Source: an uncultured Paraglaciecola sp.
GTDB taxonomy: Bacteria; Pseudomonadota; Gammaproteobacteria; Enterobacterales; Alteromonadaceae
Length of the DNA stretch: 64,000 nt
NCBI RefSeq assembly: GCF_913020055.1
Contig: NZ_CAJWCF010000004.1
Span: 1 to 64,000 of the forward strand
Direction: 5' to 3'
The notes beneath the pieces were generated by a model that did no database searches, was not told the origin of the DNA, and saw nothing but the letters and a program-made list of their open reading frames with translations. The position numbers and the translations under genes are program-made. Positions 33,472-42,358 of the stretch are shown piece by piece (the stretch's first letter is position 1; each line of letters starts with the position of its first letter).

Positions 33472-34006
33472 TATTCAATTGCTCCATATGTACCCTGTGA
33501 TGTAATGGTACAACTAAATCATGTTTTTACAAGTAACTATGTTGATCTTTTCTTTTGTAATGACTTAAGTAATTGAAATTAAAGTTTTTTTAATTGTTAA
33601 TTGAAGAGGTGTTAATGCTTAATCTAAAGAAACATAGATATTTCTTCATTTTGTAAATGGGATACAAGGGCTGTAGTAGCTAAATAAAGTTCAACTTTTA
33701 TCGCACAGATATCTTATATTTCACTGTTCTAGCCACCCAAAAGGCATGGGATAATGGTTTAGAATGCAAAGTCGCCAGACAAGCCAGAATGAATGAGCAC
33801 CAACCTATAGCAATGGCCTAAACGCTTAAAAAAAACTTGAAAAGCAGGAAGGTAGAGACGAGTAAATCCGCAAACTGGCGAATAAATTAAAATTTAAAAA
33901 TGGCTGTTATACACGCTAAGAGCGGCTATTAAAACTAGCCGCTCTTTTTAATGTTTGAGATGTGGGCATATTTCCAGCGGGACAATCTAGTTCACGCTAG
34001 GCTGCT
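33472..34006. other. 535-base gap with an orphan terminator
   Basis: The gap separates the GntR operon promoter from the end of the nitroreductase gene. Only tiny ORFs (under 12 codons) occur. A strong plus-strand terminator sits at 33918-33949, yet no plus-strand gene precedes it, so an unrecognised RNA of about 100-250 bases may end there. Confidence 0.5.
33918..33949 (+). terminator. Strong rho-independent terminator
   Basis: AAGAGCGGCTA-TTAAAAC-TAGCCGCTCTT, an 11-bp perfect stem with 7-base loop, runs into TTT on the plus strand. It lies 60 bases beyond the 3' end of the leftward nitroreductase gene, for which the T tract is on the wrong side. Confidence 0.8.
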
Positions 34007-34678
34007 CTAAAACCCATGATAAGACACAAAGTCTTTATTATCAGCGCGGGTTGAACGCACTTCGTTCGCCGCAAAGTCTTCATCTGGGTAACCCATCGCA
34101 ATACAAATCATAATTGCTTCGTCATCTGGTATTTGTGCATGTTTGTGTACTACATCGGATTGCATAATTCCTTGGCCGTTAATGACACAACCTAAACCTA
34201 GATCCCAAGCGGCTAGCACAATGCCGTAAGCCAATGAGCCCAAACCAAACTGTGTAATGCCTGCAGGCTCGAGGGTTTTGTCGTAAGTTAGAACAAGTGA
34301 TACGGGTGCGTCAAACTGACGAAAGCCTCTCATCATCCATTCCATACGTTTTTCTTTGTCTTCTCTGGTAATACCCATCACTTCAAATAATTGAATAGCC
34401 ACGTCAATCTGACGTTGTCTGTGTATACCTTCATAATCTTCTTTATATGGGAAGTCACGAACATTGGGTTTACCCGCCAGCGTTTCCTTAGTGTTACCTT
34501 CACGTATTTTATCTAGAACATCACCTGTAACAGCATGGATTTTCCACGTCTGGGTGTTGTAAGACGAAGGCGCCCACTTCGCTGCGTTGATAACCGCATC
34601 TACTAGTTCTTTCGATACTGCTTTGTCTTTGAACCCTCTAACACTCTTTCGTGATGCGGCAAATTCTGCAAAATTCAT
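34007..34678 (-). CDS. Nitroreductase family oxidoreductase
   Basis: A 223-residue flavin nitroreductase. FMN-contact motifs are SRKSVRGFKDKAVS near the start, WAPSSYNTQTWK, and GLGSLAYGIVLAAWDLGLGC, with late AIMICIAMGYPDE. Such enzymes reduce nitroaromatics, quinones or enones with NAD(P)H. It stands alone, leftward, with its own promoter region. A decayed fragment of a homologue lies 3 kb away at 30907, pointing to an ancient local duplication. Confidence 0.9.
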   Translation of the reverse strand: MNFAEFAASRKSVRGFKDKAVSKELVDAVINAAKWAPSSYNTQTWKIHAVTGDVLDKIREGNTKETLAGKPNVRDFPYKEDYEGIHRQRQIDVAIQLFEVMGITREDKEKRMEWMMRGFRQFDAPVSLVLTYDKTLEPAGITQFGLGSLAYGIVLAAWDLGLGCVINGQGIMQSDVVHKHAQIPDDEAIMICIAMGYPDEDFAANEVRSTRADNKDFVSYHGF

Positions 34679-34927
34679 ATAAACCTATATTGTTCAAATA
34701 GTATACCTAATGAGTATCAATATAACGTAAGCGTCTAATAGGTAAAAATCATGCAAACTTATTATCGGGCTAACGTCTTATTTATTCGGCAATTATCATT
34801 AATTTTTAGCAGTAGTGAATGGAACTCACCATTCCCTTAGCAAATATTTATTTTGGGTTTGGTCTTACCGTATGAACTAGATACAATACTGTGCAGATTA
34901 GTTTGTTGATCCTATAAGTGATTGAAT

Positions 34928-35566
34928 ATGTCCAAAACCATGAATATTGCATTTTTAGTGTTTGTATTGCTGTATATGTTAGGTCTATTTTATGTGGTGG
35001 ATTTTTTATGGCTGCTTAAAATTATACCCATTGCCATCACGGGAGTTAGCGTTTTTAAAACCCAAGCTAGCTCAAGTCGTTCCGTATTAATTGTGGCGTT
35101 AGTGTTCAGCGGTTGTGGCGATTTATTGCTCGCATTTGATGAGTTTATCTTTGGTGTTGCAGCTTTTCTTTTAGCCCAATTAAGTTATGCCTTAATATTT
35201 AGGGCTTACTGGCAAAGTATCTCAACTCGTTGGGCAATGAGTGTTGGGTTGTTAATTTATATGGTATTTATGGCGTGGCTATTACTACCTAGTCTAGGTG
35301 ATTTACAGTTGCCAGTTATGGCCTATTTGTTGGTTATTAGTGCAATGGGTTTATTGGCTGTCCAGTCATCGTTGCCTATACGCTGGGCAGTATTGGGAGC
35401 TGTTGTGTTTATTATTTCGGATTCTTTGATTGCTGTTAATAAGTTTATTAGTCCAGTTCCATTTGAGAGCTATTGGATAATGAGTACCTATTATGCGGCG
35501 CAATTTATGTTGGTGACTAGTTTGCTTAAATCAGCTAAACCTCAGAGCAAAGCTAGGAAAAATTAA
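34928..35566 (+). CDS. YhhN-family membrane protein (lysoplasmalogenase-like)
   Basis: A 212-residue protein with about eight hydrophobic segments. FSGCGDLLLAFDEFIFGVAAFLLAQLSYALIF (quoted in parts) matches the conserved GD...F.xG...F..aQ.. core of the YhhN/TMEM86 family, whose animal member hydrolyses lysoplasmalogen. The ATG at 34928 is used rather than the track's TTG. It ends at a bidirectional terminator shared with fur. Enzymatic activity in bacteria is inferred from the family. Confidence 0.82.
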   Translation: MSKTMNIAFLVFVLLYMLGLFYVVDFLWLLKIIPIAITGVSVFKTQASSSRSVLIVALVFSGCGDLLLAFDEFIFGVAAFLLAQLSYALIFRAYWQSISTRWAMSVGLLIYMVFMAWLLLPSLGDLQLPVMAYLLVISAMGLLAVQSSLPIRWAVLGAVVFIISDSLIAVNKFISPVPFESYWIMSTYYAAQFMLVTSLLKSAKPQSKARKN

Positions 35567-35577
35567 TGCAAAAAAAA

Positions 35578-35599
35578 GCCGCATTAATTGCGGCATTTT
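35578..35599. terminator. Bidirectional terminator between yhhN-like gene and fur
   Basis: GCCGCA-TTAAT-TGCGGC flanked by an A run on the left and ATTTTT on the right; it works for both convergent genes. Confidence 0.85.
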
Positions 35600-35615
35600 T
35601 ATACTAGGTAGAAAA

Positions 35616-36035
35616 TTAATCTACGTCGCAGTCTACTTTACACTCGCCATAAAGATATAAACTGTGATGGGTCAGTTTCATATTATGACGTTCGGCTACT
35701 TCGTCTTGACGTTTTTCGATAACGTCATCTTCAAACTCAATAACTTTACCGCACTTTAAACAAACCAGATGATCATGGTGGTTTTTATGACTTATTTCAA
35801 AAACCGACTTACCGCCTTCAAAGTGATGGCGATTTAAAATTCCCGCATCATCAAATTGGTTTAATACCCGGTAAACTGTAGCCAAACCGATATCTTCGTC
35901 ATGATCAATTAGAATTTTATATACGTCTTCAGCACTGATATGTTGATTTTCAGGGAGTTGTAATATTTCTAGGATTTTTAAGCGAGGGAGAGTGATTTTT
36001 AAGCCCGCTTTTTTCAATTCTTTATTTTGATCCAT
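35616..36035 (-). CDS. fur: Ferric uptake regulator Fur
   Basis: The 139-residue Fur repressor. The N-terminal winged helix contains AGLKITLPRLKILEIL and DIGLATVYRVLNQFDDAGI; the metal-binding part has HFEGGKSVFEI, HHDHLVCLKCGKVIEF and a second cysteine pair in GECKVDCDVD (structural zinc). It controls iron genes with Fe(II). Adjacent leftward genes are fldA, the DUF2788 gene and ybfF, the usual gammaproteobacterial neighbourhood. I did not find a clear Fur box in its short upstream region. Confidence 0.96.
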   Translation of the reverse strand: MDQNKELKKAGLKITLPRLKILEILQLPENQHISAEDVYKILIDHDEDIGLATVYRVLNQFDDAGILNRHHFEGGKSVFEISHKNHHDHLVCLKCGKVIEFEDDVIEKRQDEVAERHNMKLTHHSLYLYGECKVDCDVD

Positions 36036-36115
36036 TATCTTACTTACATATAAATGTGTGAGTTCATTATAGGGTACCTAGTTTGATTTAAAAGCTATTT
36101 ACCTGTTTAGTTTGT

Positions 36116-36139
36116 AAAAAAGGAGCCGTAGCTCCTTTT
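36116..36139. terminator. Terminator downstream of fldA
   Basis: AAAAAGGAGC-CGTA-GCTCCTTTTA: a 6-bp GC-rich core stem extended by A/T pairs, six bases after the flavodoxin stop and usable by the leftward transcript. Confidence 0.75.
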
Positions 36140-36144
36140 ATAAT

Positions 36145-36669
36145 TTATCCTAACTCAGCTAAACAAAGCTCATCGTGTATTTGTTTGCACCACGCTTTTA
36201 CTCTTTGCTCAGTGAGTTCAGGTTGACGGTCTTCGTCGATCCCTAAACCTACAAAGTGGTTTTCGTCGGCCATTCCCTTAGATGCTTCAAAGTCATAACT
36301 GTCGGTTGGCCATTGGCCTACTAAAATTGCGCCTTTAGCTTCGACTATGTCTCTTACCATTCCCATAGCATCAAGGAAATATTCTGCGTAATCTTCTTGA
36401 TCACCACAGCCAAATATTGCCACCAACTTATCTTCAAAATCGATTAGTTCGAGTTCAGGAAAAAAGTCATCCCAATCACATTGTGCTTCACCATAATACC
36501 AAGTCGGAATACCGAAAAGTAACAGGTCAAACTCAGCAATATCTTCTTTGCTGCTTTTGGCAATGTCTTTAACATCTATTAGGTTTTTGCCTAATTCTTT
36601 CTGGATCATCTTAGCAATATGTTCTGTATTGCCAGTGTCGCTGCCGAAAAATAGCCCCACACTTGCCAT
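36145..36669 (-). CDS. fldA: Flavodoxin FldA
   Basis: Long-chain flavodoxin, 174 residues. FMN phosphate loop GLFFGSDTGNTEHIAK at the N-terminus, IPTWYYGEAQCDWDDFFPEL and FGCGDQEDYAEYFLDAMG form the isoalloxazine loops. It carries electrons for radical SAM and other reductive enzymes, possibly including MoaA. It is located between fur and the DUF2788 gene, as in related genomes, and is followed by its own terminator. Confidence 0.95.
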   Translation of the reverse strand: MASVGLFFGSDTGNTEHIAKMIQKELGKNLIDVKDIAKSSKEDIAEFDLLLFGIPTWYYGEAQCDWDDFFPELELIDFEDKLVAIFGCGDQEDYAEYFLDAMGMVRDIVEAKGAILVGQWPTDSYDFEASKGMADENHFVGLGIDEDRQPELTEQRVKAWCKQIHDELCLAELG

Positions 36670-36737
36670 TATTACTTGTTCCTCAACTTAGATAAAAATT
36701 CAATCTGGTTTCAATTAACGCTAAATCTAGAAATAGC

Positions 36738-36947
36738 TTAGCCGTCGATAACCAATTGCATGATGCCTTTAAATATAAATCCTGCGGCACCTAAAAACAG
36801 AACAAAATACACAACAAGTTTGCCTATAAGTGGCACGTTGTTTTTATTAAGTACATCGTGAACTACATACGCCATTAGTAGAAACAGGCCTATTATCGTT
36901 ACGTTTAAACCAATTGCTTCGATTTGCTCATAATGGTCACTTAACAT
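36738..36947 (-). CDS. DUF2788-type small membrane protein
   Basis: A 69-residue protein with two hydrophobic helices: VTIIGLFLLMAYVVHDVL and the C-terminal LVVYFVLFLGAAGFIFKGI. A KNNVPLIGK linker lies between. Sequence and position between ybfF and fldA fit the DUF2788 family recalled from Shewanella and Vibrio. No function is known. Confidence 0.78.
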   Translation of the reverse strand: MLSDHYEQIEAIGLNVTIIGLFLLMAYVVHDVLNKNNVPLIGKLVVYFVLFLGAAGFIFKGIMQLVIDG

Positions 36948-37030
36948 GTACTTTGATCATCTCTCTTAAAAATCTGGCGCATATTAACATAGAGTCTTTA
37001 CTATGAAAATTGCCCTGAGTGTTAGCATGC

Positions 37031-37804
37031 TTATTTTATCAAAAATGCCGATATTAATTTGCCACATATCTCTGGTTTTTCAGCATGTAACCAATGGCCA
37101 GCACGACTTACCATTTTTGACTGGCTATTAGGAAATAACTGGACTACCGCCGGTTTATATTCGGCTAACAAATAATCTGAGTGTTCACCTTTTAAAAACA
37201 AAACTGGACCTTCATAAGGATGAACTGACGTTATAGCTGAAGATATTTTTGCGTAATCTTTTTGCAGTAATTCAAGATTAAAACGCCATTTCCAAATATC
37301 GTTTTCATTGTACAAGCTTTTTAACAGAAATTGCCGCGTTGAAATGTCTTCTACATATCTTGCTAAGGCAACATCTGCTTCTTTTCGACTGGTAATATCA
37401 GCTAAAACAACATTGTTTAATCCTCGAAATACATTCGAGTGGCGCGCGCTGTATTCAACCGGTGCGATATCTAAAACGACCAAGTGATTTATTAGTTCAT
37501 TTTGATTAAGAGCCAGTTGCATGGCTACTTTACCGCCTAAAGAATGTCCAACTACGCTGAGTTTTGTAATCTTTAGACTGTTGATGAGCGTATGAATTAG
37601 TTCTGCATAGTGCTCAAAACTAAAGGATTGAGTTGCAGCGGATTTTCCATGATCAGGTAGATCTATTGATAACACCTGATAAGAATCAGTAAATTGCCTG
37701 CGTAATGCAGACAGGTTATCTAAACTTCCAAATAAGCCGTGAATTAACATTAACCAAGGTTTATCTGCTGAGTCAGAGTGTATTTGATAGTTTACTGCGT
37801 TCAT
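37031..37804 (-). CDS. ybfF: YbfF-like esterase (alpha/beta hydrolase)
   Basis: A 257-residue hydrolase without signal peptide. LIHGLFGSLDNLSAL gives the oxyanion HG, VVGHSLGGKVAM the nucleophile Ser, and GHWLHAEKPE the catalytic His; the acid lies in the C-terminal third. It matches the YbfF acyl-CoA/palmitoyl esterase group. The context ybfF-DUF2788-fldA-fur is conserved in the class. Substrate in vivo is unknown. Confidence 0.88.
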   Translation of the reverse strand: MNAVNYQIHSDSADKPWLMLIHGLFGSLDNLSALRRQFTDSYQVLSIDLPDHGKSAATQSFSFEHYAELIHTLINSLKITKLSVVGHSLGGKVAMQLALNQNELINHLVVLDIAPVEYSARHSNVFRGLNNVVLADITSRKEADVALARYVEDISTRQFLLKSLYNENDIWKWRFNLELLQKDYAKISSAITSVHPYEGPVLFLKGEHSDYLLAEYKPAVVQLFPNSQSKMVSRAGHWLHAEKPEICGKLISAFLIK

Positions 37805-37840
37805 ATAACCTGTATCGATCCCTAAAGAAAAAAAGCAAAA

Positions 37841-37864
37841 ACTAATGAGGTTTCCCTCATTAGT
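37841..37864 (-). terminator. Terminator of etfD
   Basis: ACTAATGAGG-TTTC-CCTCATTAGT, a perfect 10-bp stem with tetraloop, ten bases beyond the etfD stop; the leftward transcript then reads TTTTGCTTTTTTTC. Confidence 0.85.
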
Positions 37865-37874
37865 TCAACAAATC

Positions 37875-39527
37875 TTACATATTAGGGTAGTTTGGCCCAC
37901 CGGCACCTTCAGGTACAACCCATGTAATATTTTGAGTCGGATCTTTGATGTCACATGTTTTGCAGTGCACGCAGTTTTGTCCATTTATCTGTAGTTGTTT
38001 TTCACCTTGTTCTGTTTCAATAATTTCATAAACACCCGCTGGGCAGTATCGTTGCGCGGGTTCATCATACTTCGCCAAGTTAACCGTGATAGGAACTGTC
38101 TTGTCTTTTAGCTTTAAATGACAAGGTTGTTCTTCTTCATGGTTAGTATTGGATAAAAACACAGAAGATAATTTGTCAAAACTTAAAACACCGTCGGGTT
38201 TAGGATAGTCAATTTTAACGCAGTCGTCTGAGCTCTTAAGTAACAGATGATCTGCAACCTCATCTCTGAAATTAAAGGGTAAGTTACCTTTGAACCAGTT
38301 TTGTTCTAGCGTGTTGTAAGCACCGCCCATAAAGGTGCCGAATTTATGCAGGGCAGGGCCGAAGTTACGTGATCTGAATAATTCATCGTACAACCAAGAA
38401 TCTTTAAATTTCTGAGTGTAACTAACTAATTCTTGTGACGGAGCCGCATCAGCATTACTTAACACTTCCATTAGTGTTTCTGCAGCAAGTAGCCCAGATT
38501 TCATCGCTGTGTGATTACCTTTGATTTTAGCAAAGTTTAAGGTACCGGCATCACAACCCACTAATAGACCACCAGGAAAGGTCATTTTAGGTAAAGAGTT
38601 AAAACCACCTTTGGCGATTGCTCTTGCGCCATAAGATACTCGTTTACCACCTTCGAGATACTGTTTGAAAACAGGGTGATGTTTCAGTCGTTGGAATTCA
38701 TCAAATGGACTTAGATGAGTATTGCTATAGTTCAGGTCTAATATTAGCCCTACTAAAACTTGGTTGTTTTCTGCATGGTAAAGGTAAGAGCCACCTGTGG
38801 CGTCTGTGATTGGCCATCCTGCGGTATGTACTACTAGGCCTTCTTGATGTTTGGCAGGATCAATATCCCAAATTTCTTTGAAACCAATGCCGTAATGTTG
38901 CGGAGATTGACCTTTATCTAACTCAAACTTTTCAATTAGCTGTTTACCTAGATGCCCACGGCAACCTTCTGCAAACACAGTATATTTAGCTTTTAATTCC
39001 ATACCAGGCATAAACGAATCTTTAGGTTGGCCTTGTTCATCAAGACCCATATCGCCAGTTATAACACCACCGACACTGCCGTCTTCGTTGTATAAAACGT
39101 CTGATGCAGCAAAACCTGGGAAGATCTCAACACCAAGTGCTTCAGCCTGTTCAGCTAACCAGCGGCATACATTACCCATACTAACAATGTAGTTACCATG
39201 GTTGTGCATAGTCTTTGGGGTCATGAAACTAGGGATTTTACTGCCTTTGTTTTCATTGTTAAGCCAATAAATGTCGTCCCCAGTGACTGGTGTATTAAGT
39301 GGTGCGCCTTTTTCTTTCCAATCTGGGAATAGCTCATCCAATGCGCGAGTTTCAAAGACTGCGCCTGACAAAATGTGTGCGCCAACTTCAGAGCCTTTTT
39401 CAACAACACAAACCATTAACTCTTGGTTTTTTTCCTGAGCAATTTGCATCAACCGGCACGCAGTTGACAGACCAGCAGGGCCAGCACCGACTACTACTAC
39501 ATCAAACTCCATCGATTCTCGTTCCAC
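37875..39527 (-). CDS. etfD: Electron transfer flavoprotein-ubiquinone oxidoreductase
   Basis: A 550-residue membrane-associated enzyme passing electrons from ETF to ubiquinone. FAD site VVVVGAGPAGLSTACRL; quinone/FAD region GAHILSGAVFE, FAEGCRGHLGKQL, GLLVGCDAGTLNFAKIKGNH; C-terminal 4Fe-4S ligands in CVHCKTCDIKDPTQNI. A GTG at 39527 follows GAGGA at good spacing and gives MERESMEFD, as in relatives; the ATG at 39512 is the alternative. It is divergent from etfBA and shares its promoter region. Confidence 0.95.
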   Translation of the reverse strand: MERESMEFDVVVVGAGPAGLSTACRLMQIAQEKNQELMVCVVEKGSEVGAHILSGAVFETRALDELFPDWKEKGAPLNTPVTGDDIYWLNNENKGSKIPSFMTPKTMHNHGNYIVSMGNVCRWLAEQAEALGVEIFPGFAASDVLYNEDGSVGGVITGDMGLDEQGQPKDSFMPGMELKAKYTVFAEGCRGHLGKQLIEKFELDKGQSPQHYGIGFKEIWDIDPAKHQEGLVVHTAGWPITDATGGSYLYHAENNQVLVGLILDLNYSNTHLSPFDEFQRLKHHPVFKQYLEGGKRVSYGARAIAKGGFNSLPKMTFPGGLLVGCDAGTLNFAKIKGNHTAMKSGLLAAETLMEVLSNADAAPSQELVSYTQKFKDSWLYDELFRSRNFGPALHKFGTFMGGAYNTLEQNWFKGNLPFNFRDEVADHLLLKSSDDCVKIDYPKPDGVLSFDKLSSVFLSNTNHEEEQPCHLKLKDKTVPITVNLAKYDEPAQRYCPAGVYEIIETEQGEKQLQINGQNCVHCKTCDIKDPTQNITWVVPEGAGGPNYPNM

Positions 39528-39968
39528 TTGTTTGTCCTCTTTTTAGATTTAACTATTCATAAAAATGTACTTAACTATTCACATAAAAAATAGTTGCGAA
39601 CCTTATTCATAACCATATTTTAGTCGGCGAATGTCTGTTTTTACATCAGATTAAGCGTTTAATTGTACAAAAACTAATAACACTAGTAACTAGCTTTGGG
39701 ATATATAAATACTTCGATTAGTCACAAATTATTCATATTAAACAATGAGTTAATTTGTTCTTTAGACTGAAATAATAATATTCCAAAACTCAATATATGA
39801 CATATACTATGACATATATTTCTGTTTAAAAGTGCTGACACTAACAACAGACTACAATTTGACATCTAAGTTGACGGTAACGTCAACACAAAGTAAATTG
39901 TTGCCAACCAGATTTGAGTCGCCAATTGACTTACTTTTTAAACTTGATACCTGATAGTAGGGGTGAAA
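39528..39968. promoter_or_regulatory. Divergent etfD / etfBA control region
   Basis: The 441-base AT-rich gap holds two regulator-like elements. TATGACATATA is repeated directly at 39796-39806 and 39808-39818 (12-base period). GTTGACG-GTAA-CGTCAAC at 39870-39887 is a perfect 7-4-7 palindrome 82 bases before etfB. ETF genes in this group are often under fatty-acid or branched-chain amino-acid regulators (PsrA, LiuR). Which protein binds here is not determined. No ORF is supported. Confidence 0.55.
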
Positions 39969-40718
39969 ATGAAAATACTCGTGCCGGTAAAACGCGCCAT
40001 TGATTACAACGTAAAGGTCAGGGTTAAACCAGACAACAGCGCTGTTGATTTAACTAACGCCAAAATGTCGATCAACCCATTTTGTGAAATAGCTGTAGAA
40101 GAAGCGGTACGCCTCAAAGAAAAAGGCATAGCGACTGAAATCGTAGTTGTTTCTATTGGTAATAAGAGTTGCCAAGAACAAATTCGTACCTCGCTTGCAC
40201 TAGGAGCTGATCGCGGAATTCAAATTGATACTGAGTTGAGTCTTGATTCATTGCAAATTGCCAAATTATTACAGAAAGTGGTTGAGCAAGAAGCACCTGA
40301 CTTGGTCATTCTCGGTAAACAGTCTATTGATTCAGACAATAATCAGACAGGACAAATGCTAGCTGCACTTACAGGTATGCCACAAGGCACGTTCGCTTCT
40401 GAAGTATTAGTTGATGCTAGTAAGGTCAAAGTCACCCGTGAAATTGACGGTGGTTTACAAACCATCGAGCTGTCTTTACCAGCGGTTTTGACAACTGATT
40501 TAAGACTTAACGAACCACGTTATGCGTCTTTACCTAATATTATGAAAGCTAAGCGTAAACCCTTAGAAGTTAAGCCTGCTGCTGAATATGGTGTAGAACT
40601 AACGTCTGGTGTGAAAGTGTTAAAAGTTGAGCCGCCAGCCCAACGTTCAGGTGGAATTAAGGTGGCAGATGTCGCTGAATTGGTCGACAAATTAAGAAAT
40701 GAAGCGAAGGTGATCTAA
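39969..40718 (+). CDS. etfB: Electron transfer flavoprotein beta subunit
   Basis: The 249-residue beta subunit, starting [19 protein letters not shown], with [29 protein letters not shown] and the [17 protein letters not shown]-binding signature. The recognition loop region is [17 protein letters not shown]. The ATG at 39969 follows AGGGGT and is preferred over the GTG two codons earlier. It overlaps etfA by one base. It accepts electrons from acyl-CoA dehydrogenases such as the one at 43505. Confidence 0.96.
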   Translation: MKILVPVKRAIDYNVKVRVKPDNSAVDLTNAKMSINPFCEIAVEEAVRLKEKGIATEIVVVSIGNKSCQEQIRTSLALGADRGIQIDTELSLDSLQIAKLLQKVVEQEAPDLVILGKQSIDSDNNQTGQMLAALTGMPQGTFASEVLVDASKVKVTREIDGGLQTIELSLPAVLTTDLRLNEPRYASLPNIMKAKRKPLEVKPAAEYGVELTSGVKVLKVEPPAQRSGGIKVADVAELVDKLRNEAKVI

Positions 40719-41644
40719 TGGCTATTTTAGTATACGCGGAACATGACAACGAACAGCTTAAAACTGAGACTCACAAGCTCATGCACGCAGCATCACAACT
40801 AGGTGGAGAAATTCATTTGTTAGTTGCTGGGTCTGGTTGCGCTGCGGTTGCGGAACAAGCAGCTAAAATCGATGGTGTGAGTAAAGTGTTATTGGCTGAC
40901 AATGCTGAATATGCGCAACAAATGGCAGAAAACATTGCTGAATTAGTAGCAGAACTGGGTAAAGAAGCCAGCCATATATTGGTGGCTGCAACGACTACTG
41001 GCAAAAACTTTATGCCAAGAGTGGCGGCCTTATTAGATGTCGCGCAAATTTCTGACATTATTAAAGTTGAAAGCGCCGATACATTTGTTCGTCCTATCTA
41101 CGCGGGTAACGCAATTGCTACTGTTCAATCGTCTGACAAGATTAAAGTCATTACGGTTAGAACTGCTGCATTTGATGCTGCTGCTGAAGGCAACTCAGCT
41201 CCAGTTGAGGCTTGCTCTGTAGTAAAATCATTAGATAAATCAGCGTTTGTTTCAGCAGAATTAACTGAGTCTGAAAGACCAGAGCTAACCGCTGCAGATA
41301 TTATTATTTCTGGTGGTCGTGGTATGCAGAATGGCGAAAACTTCAAGTTACTTGATGGTATAGCTGACAAACTTGGTGCAGCCATGGGCGCGTCAAGAGC
41401 GGCAGTCGATGCGGGATTTGTTCCAAACGATATGCAAGTAGGGCAAACAGGTAAAATTGTTGCACCTAACTTATATATTGCAGTGGGCATTTCTGGCGCA
41501 ATCCAACATTTAGCCGGAATGAAAGACTCTAAAGTTATCGTTGCCATCAATAAAGACGAAGAAGCGCCAATATTCCAAATTGCAGATTATGGCCTAGTGG
41601 GTGATTTGTTTGATGTATTACCGGAGCTAGAAGCCGCTTTATAA
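40718..41644 (+). CDS. etfA: Electron transfer flavoprotein alpha subunit
   Basis: The 308-residue alpha subunit that binds FAD. The C-terminal FAD domain shows [43 protein letters not shown] (in parts), [23 protein letters not shown] and [20 protein letters not shown], the standard ETF-alpha signature. It starts within the etfB stop (TAATG), so translation is coupled. A terminator follows 26 bases after the stop. Confidence 0.96.
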   Translation: MAILVYAEHDNEQLKTETHKLMHAASQLGGEIHLLVAGSGCAAVAEQAAKIDGVSKVLLADNAEYAQQMAENIAELVAELGKEASHILVAATTTGKNFMPRVAALLDVAQISDIIKVESADTFVRPIYAGNAIATVQSSDKIKVITVRTAAFDAAAEGNSAPVEACSVVKSLDKSAFVSAELTESERPELTAADIIISGGRGMQNGENFKLLDGIADKLGAAMGASRAAVDAGFVPNDMQVGQTGKIVAPNLYIAVGISGAIQHLAGMKDSKVIVAINKDEEAPIFQIADYGLVGDLFDVLPELEAAL

Positions 41645-41669
41645 TACACTTTTTATGGTTCAGCTTTAT

Positions 41670-41700
41670 AAAGCCATGGCACTTATGTCATGGCTTTTTT
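41670..41700. terminator. Terminator after etfBA
   Basis: AAAGCCATG...CATGGCTTT with 9-bp stem, partly extended inside the loop, followed by TTT on the plus strand; also usable in part by the convergent CBM48 gene. Confidence 0.8.
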
Positions 41701-41735
41701 GTATTTAGCGCTAAAGTTGTTATGCTTTTAAATCT

Positions 41736-42044
41736 TTAAACCTGCACCACTGAGTTATCAGCAATAGAGACGGGTGAAGGGACATAGGCATCTGCCTCCC
41801 AATCATTTTCCCATATTTTGTCATCAAGCAAATATCTAAACTGGTACTGTGAATCTTTGGCTAAATTAATAGTAGTAGTAAAATCACCGTTTTTTAGTTT
41901 CTTCATCGGTGATGTCGTCATATCCCACTCATTAAAGTCTCCCACTAAACGCGCCGAACCGGCAGCGTGAGCTTGGTTTTTGGGCAGCTTAAAAGTGACC
42001 TTGCACACTGCTTTAGATTTCAAATATTGCTTTTTAAACGCCAT
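41736..42044 (-). CDS. Stand-alone CBM48 / AMPK glycogen-binding-like domain protein
   Basis: About 102 residues from the ATG at 42044, which follows AGGAGA; the track start is too far upstream. The whole chain is one early-set domain: KVTFKLP, ARLVGDFNEWDMTTSPMKKL and YQFRYLLDDKIWENDWEADAY are the hallmarks of CBM48 in branching enzymes and AMPK beta. No enzyme is fused. It may bind glycogen or regulate glycogen enzymes; function is unproven. Confidence 0.85.
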   Translation of the reverse strand: MAFKKQYLKSKAVCKVTFKLPKNQAHAAGSARLVGDFNEWDMTTSPMKKLKNGDFTTTINLAKDSQYQFRYLLDDKIWENDWEADAYVPSPVSIADNSVVQV

Positions 42045-42358
42045 TGTATTTCTCCTGTTTACCTTAAGTATAAAATTATATTGTTGTATCGAAACTCTGT
42101 TTAACAAACACCTAAATGCGCAAAAGTTGGGCAACGAAGTTACTTTTTGGTGCGATTTTTAAGAAACTTTAAAAACATTAAGAAAATATAGTATCTTACT
42201 GATAATAATGGGTTTTATAATCTTGCTCTACTAACATAAGTATCTGTGTGACCAGATTACTGGTTGATTATTACATTTAGGTTTCATTACTTTTAATTTA
42301 GTGCAAAAAACATGCAAGATGTTATTCAAGGCGTGACTTAGTAACGTCGCCACTAGAC

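Noticed and set aside
36036-36115. Fur box upstream of fur
   Set aside because: I looked for a GATAATGATAATCATTATC-like site and found no convincing match.
41125-41550. 141-residue minus ORF inside etfA
   Set aside because: Antisense shadow of a clearly coding gene with biased codons.
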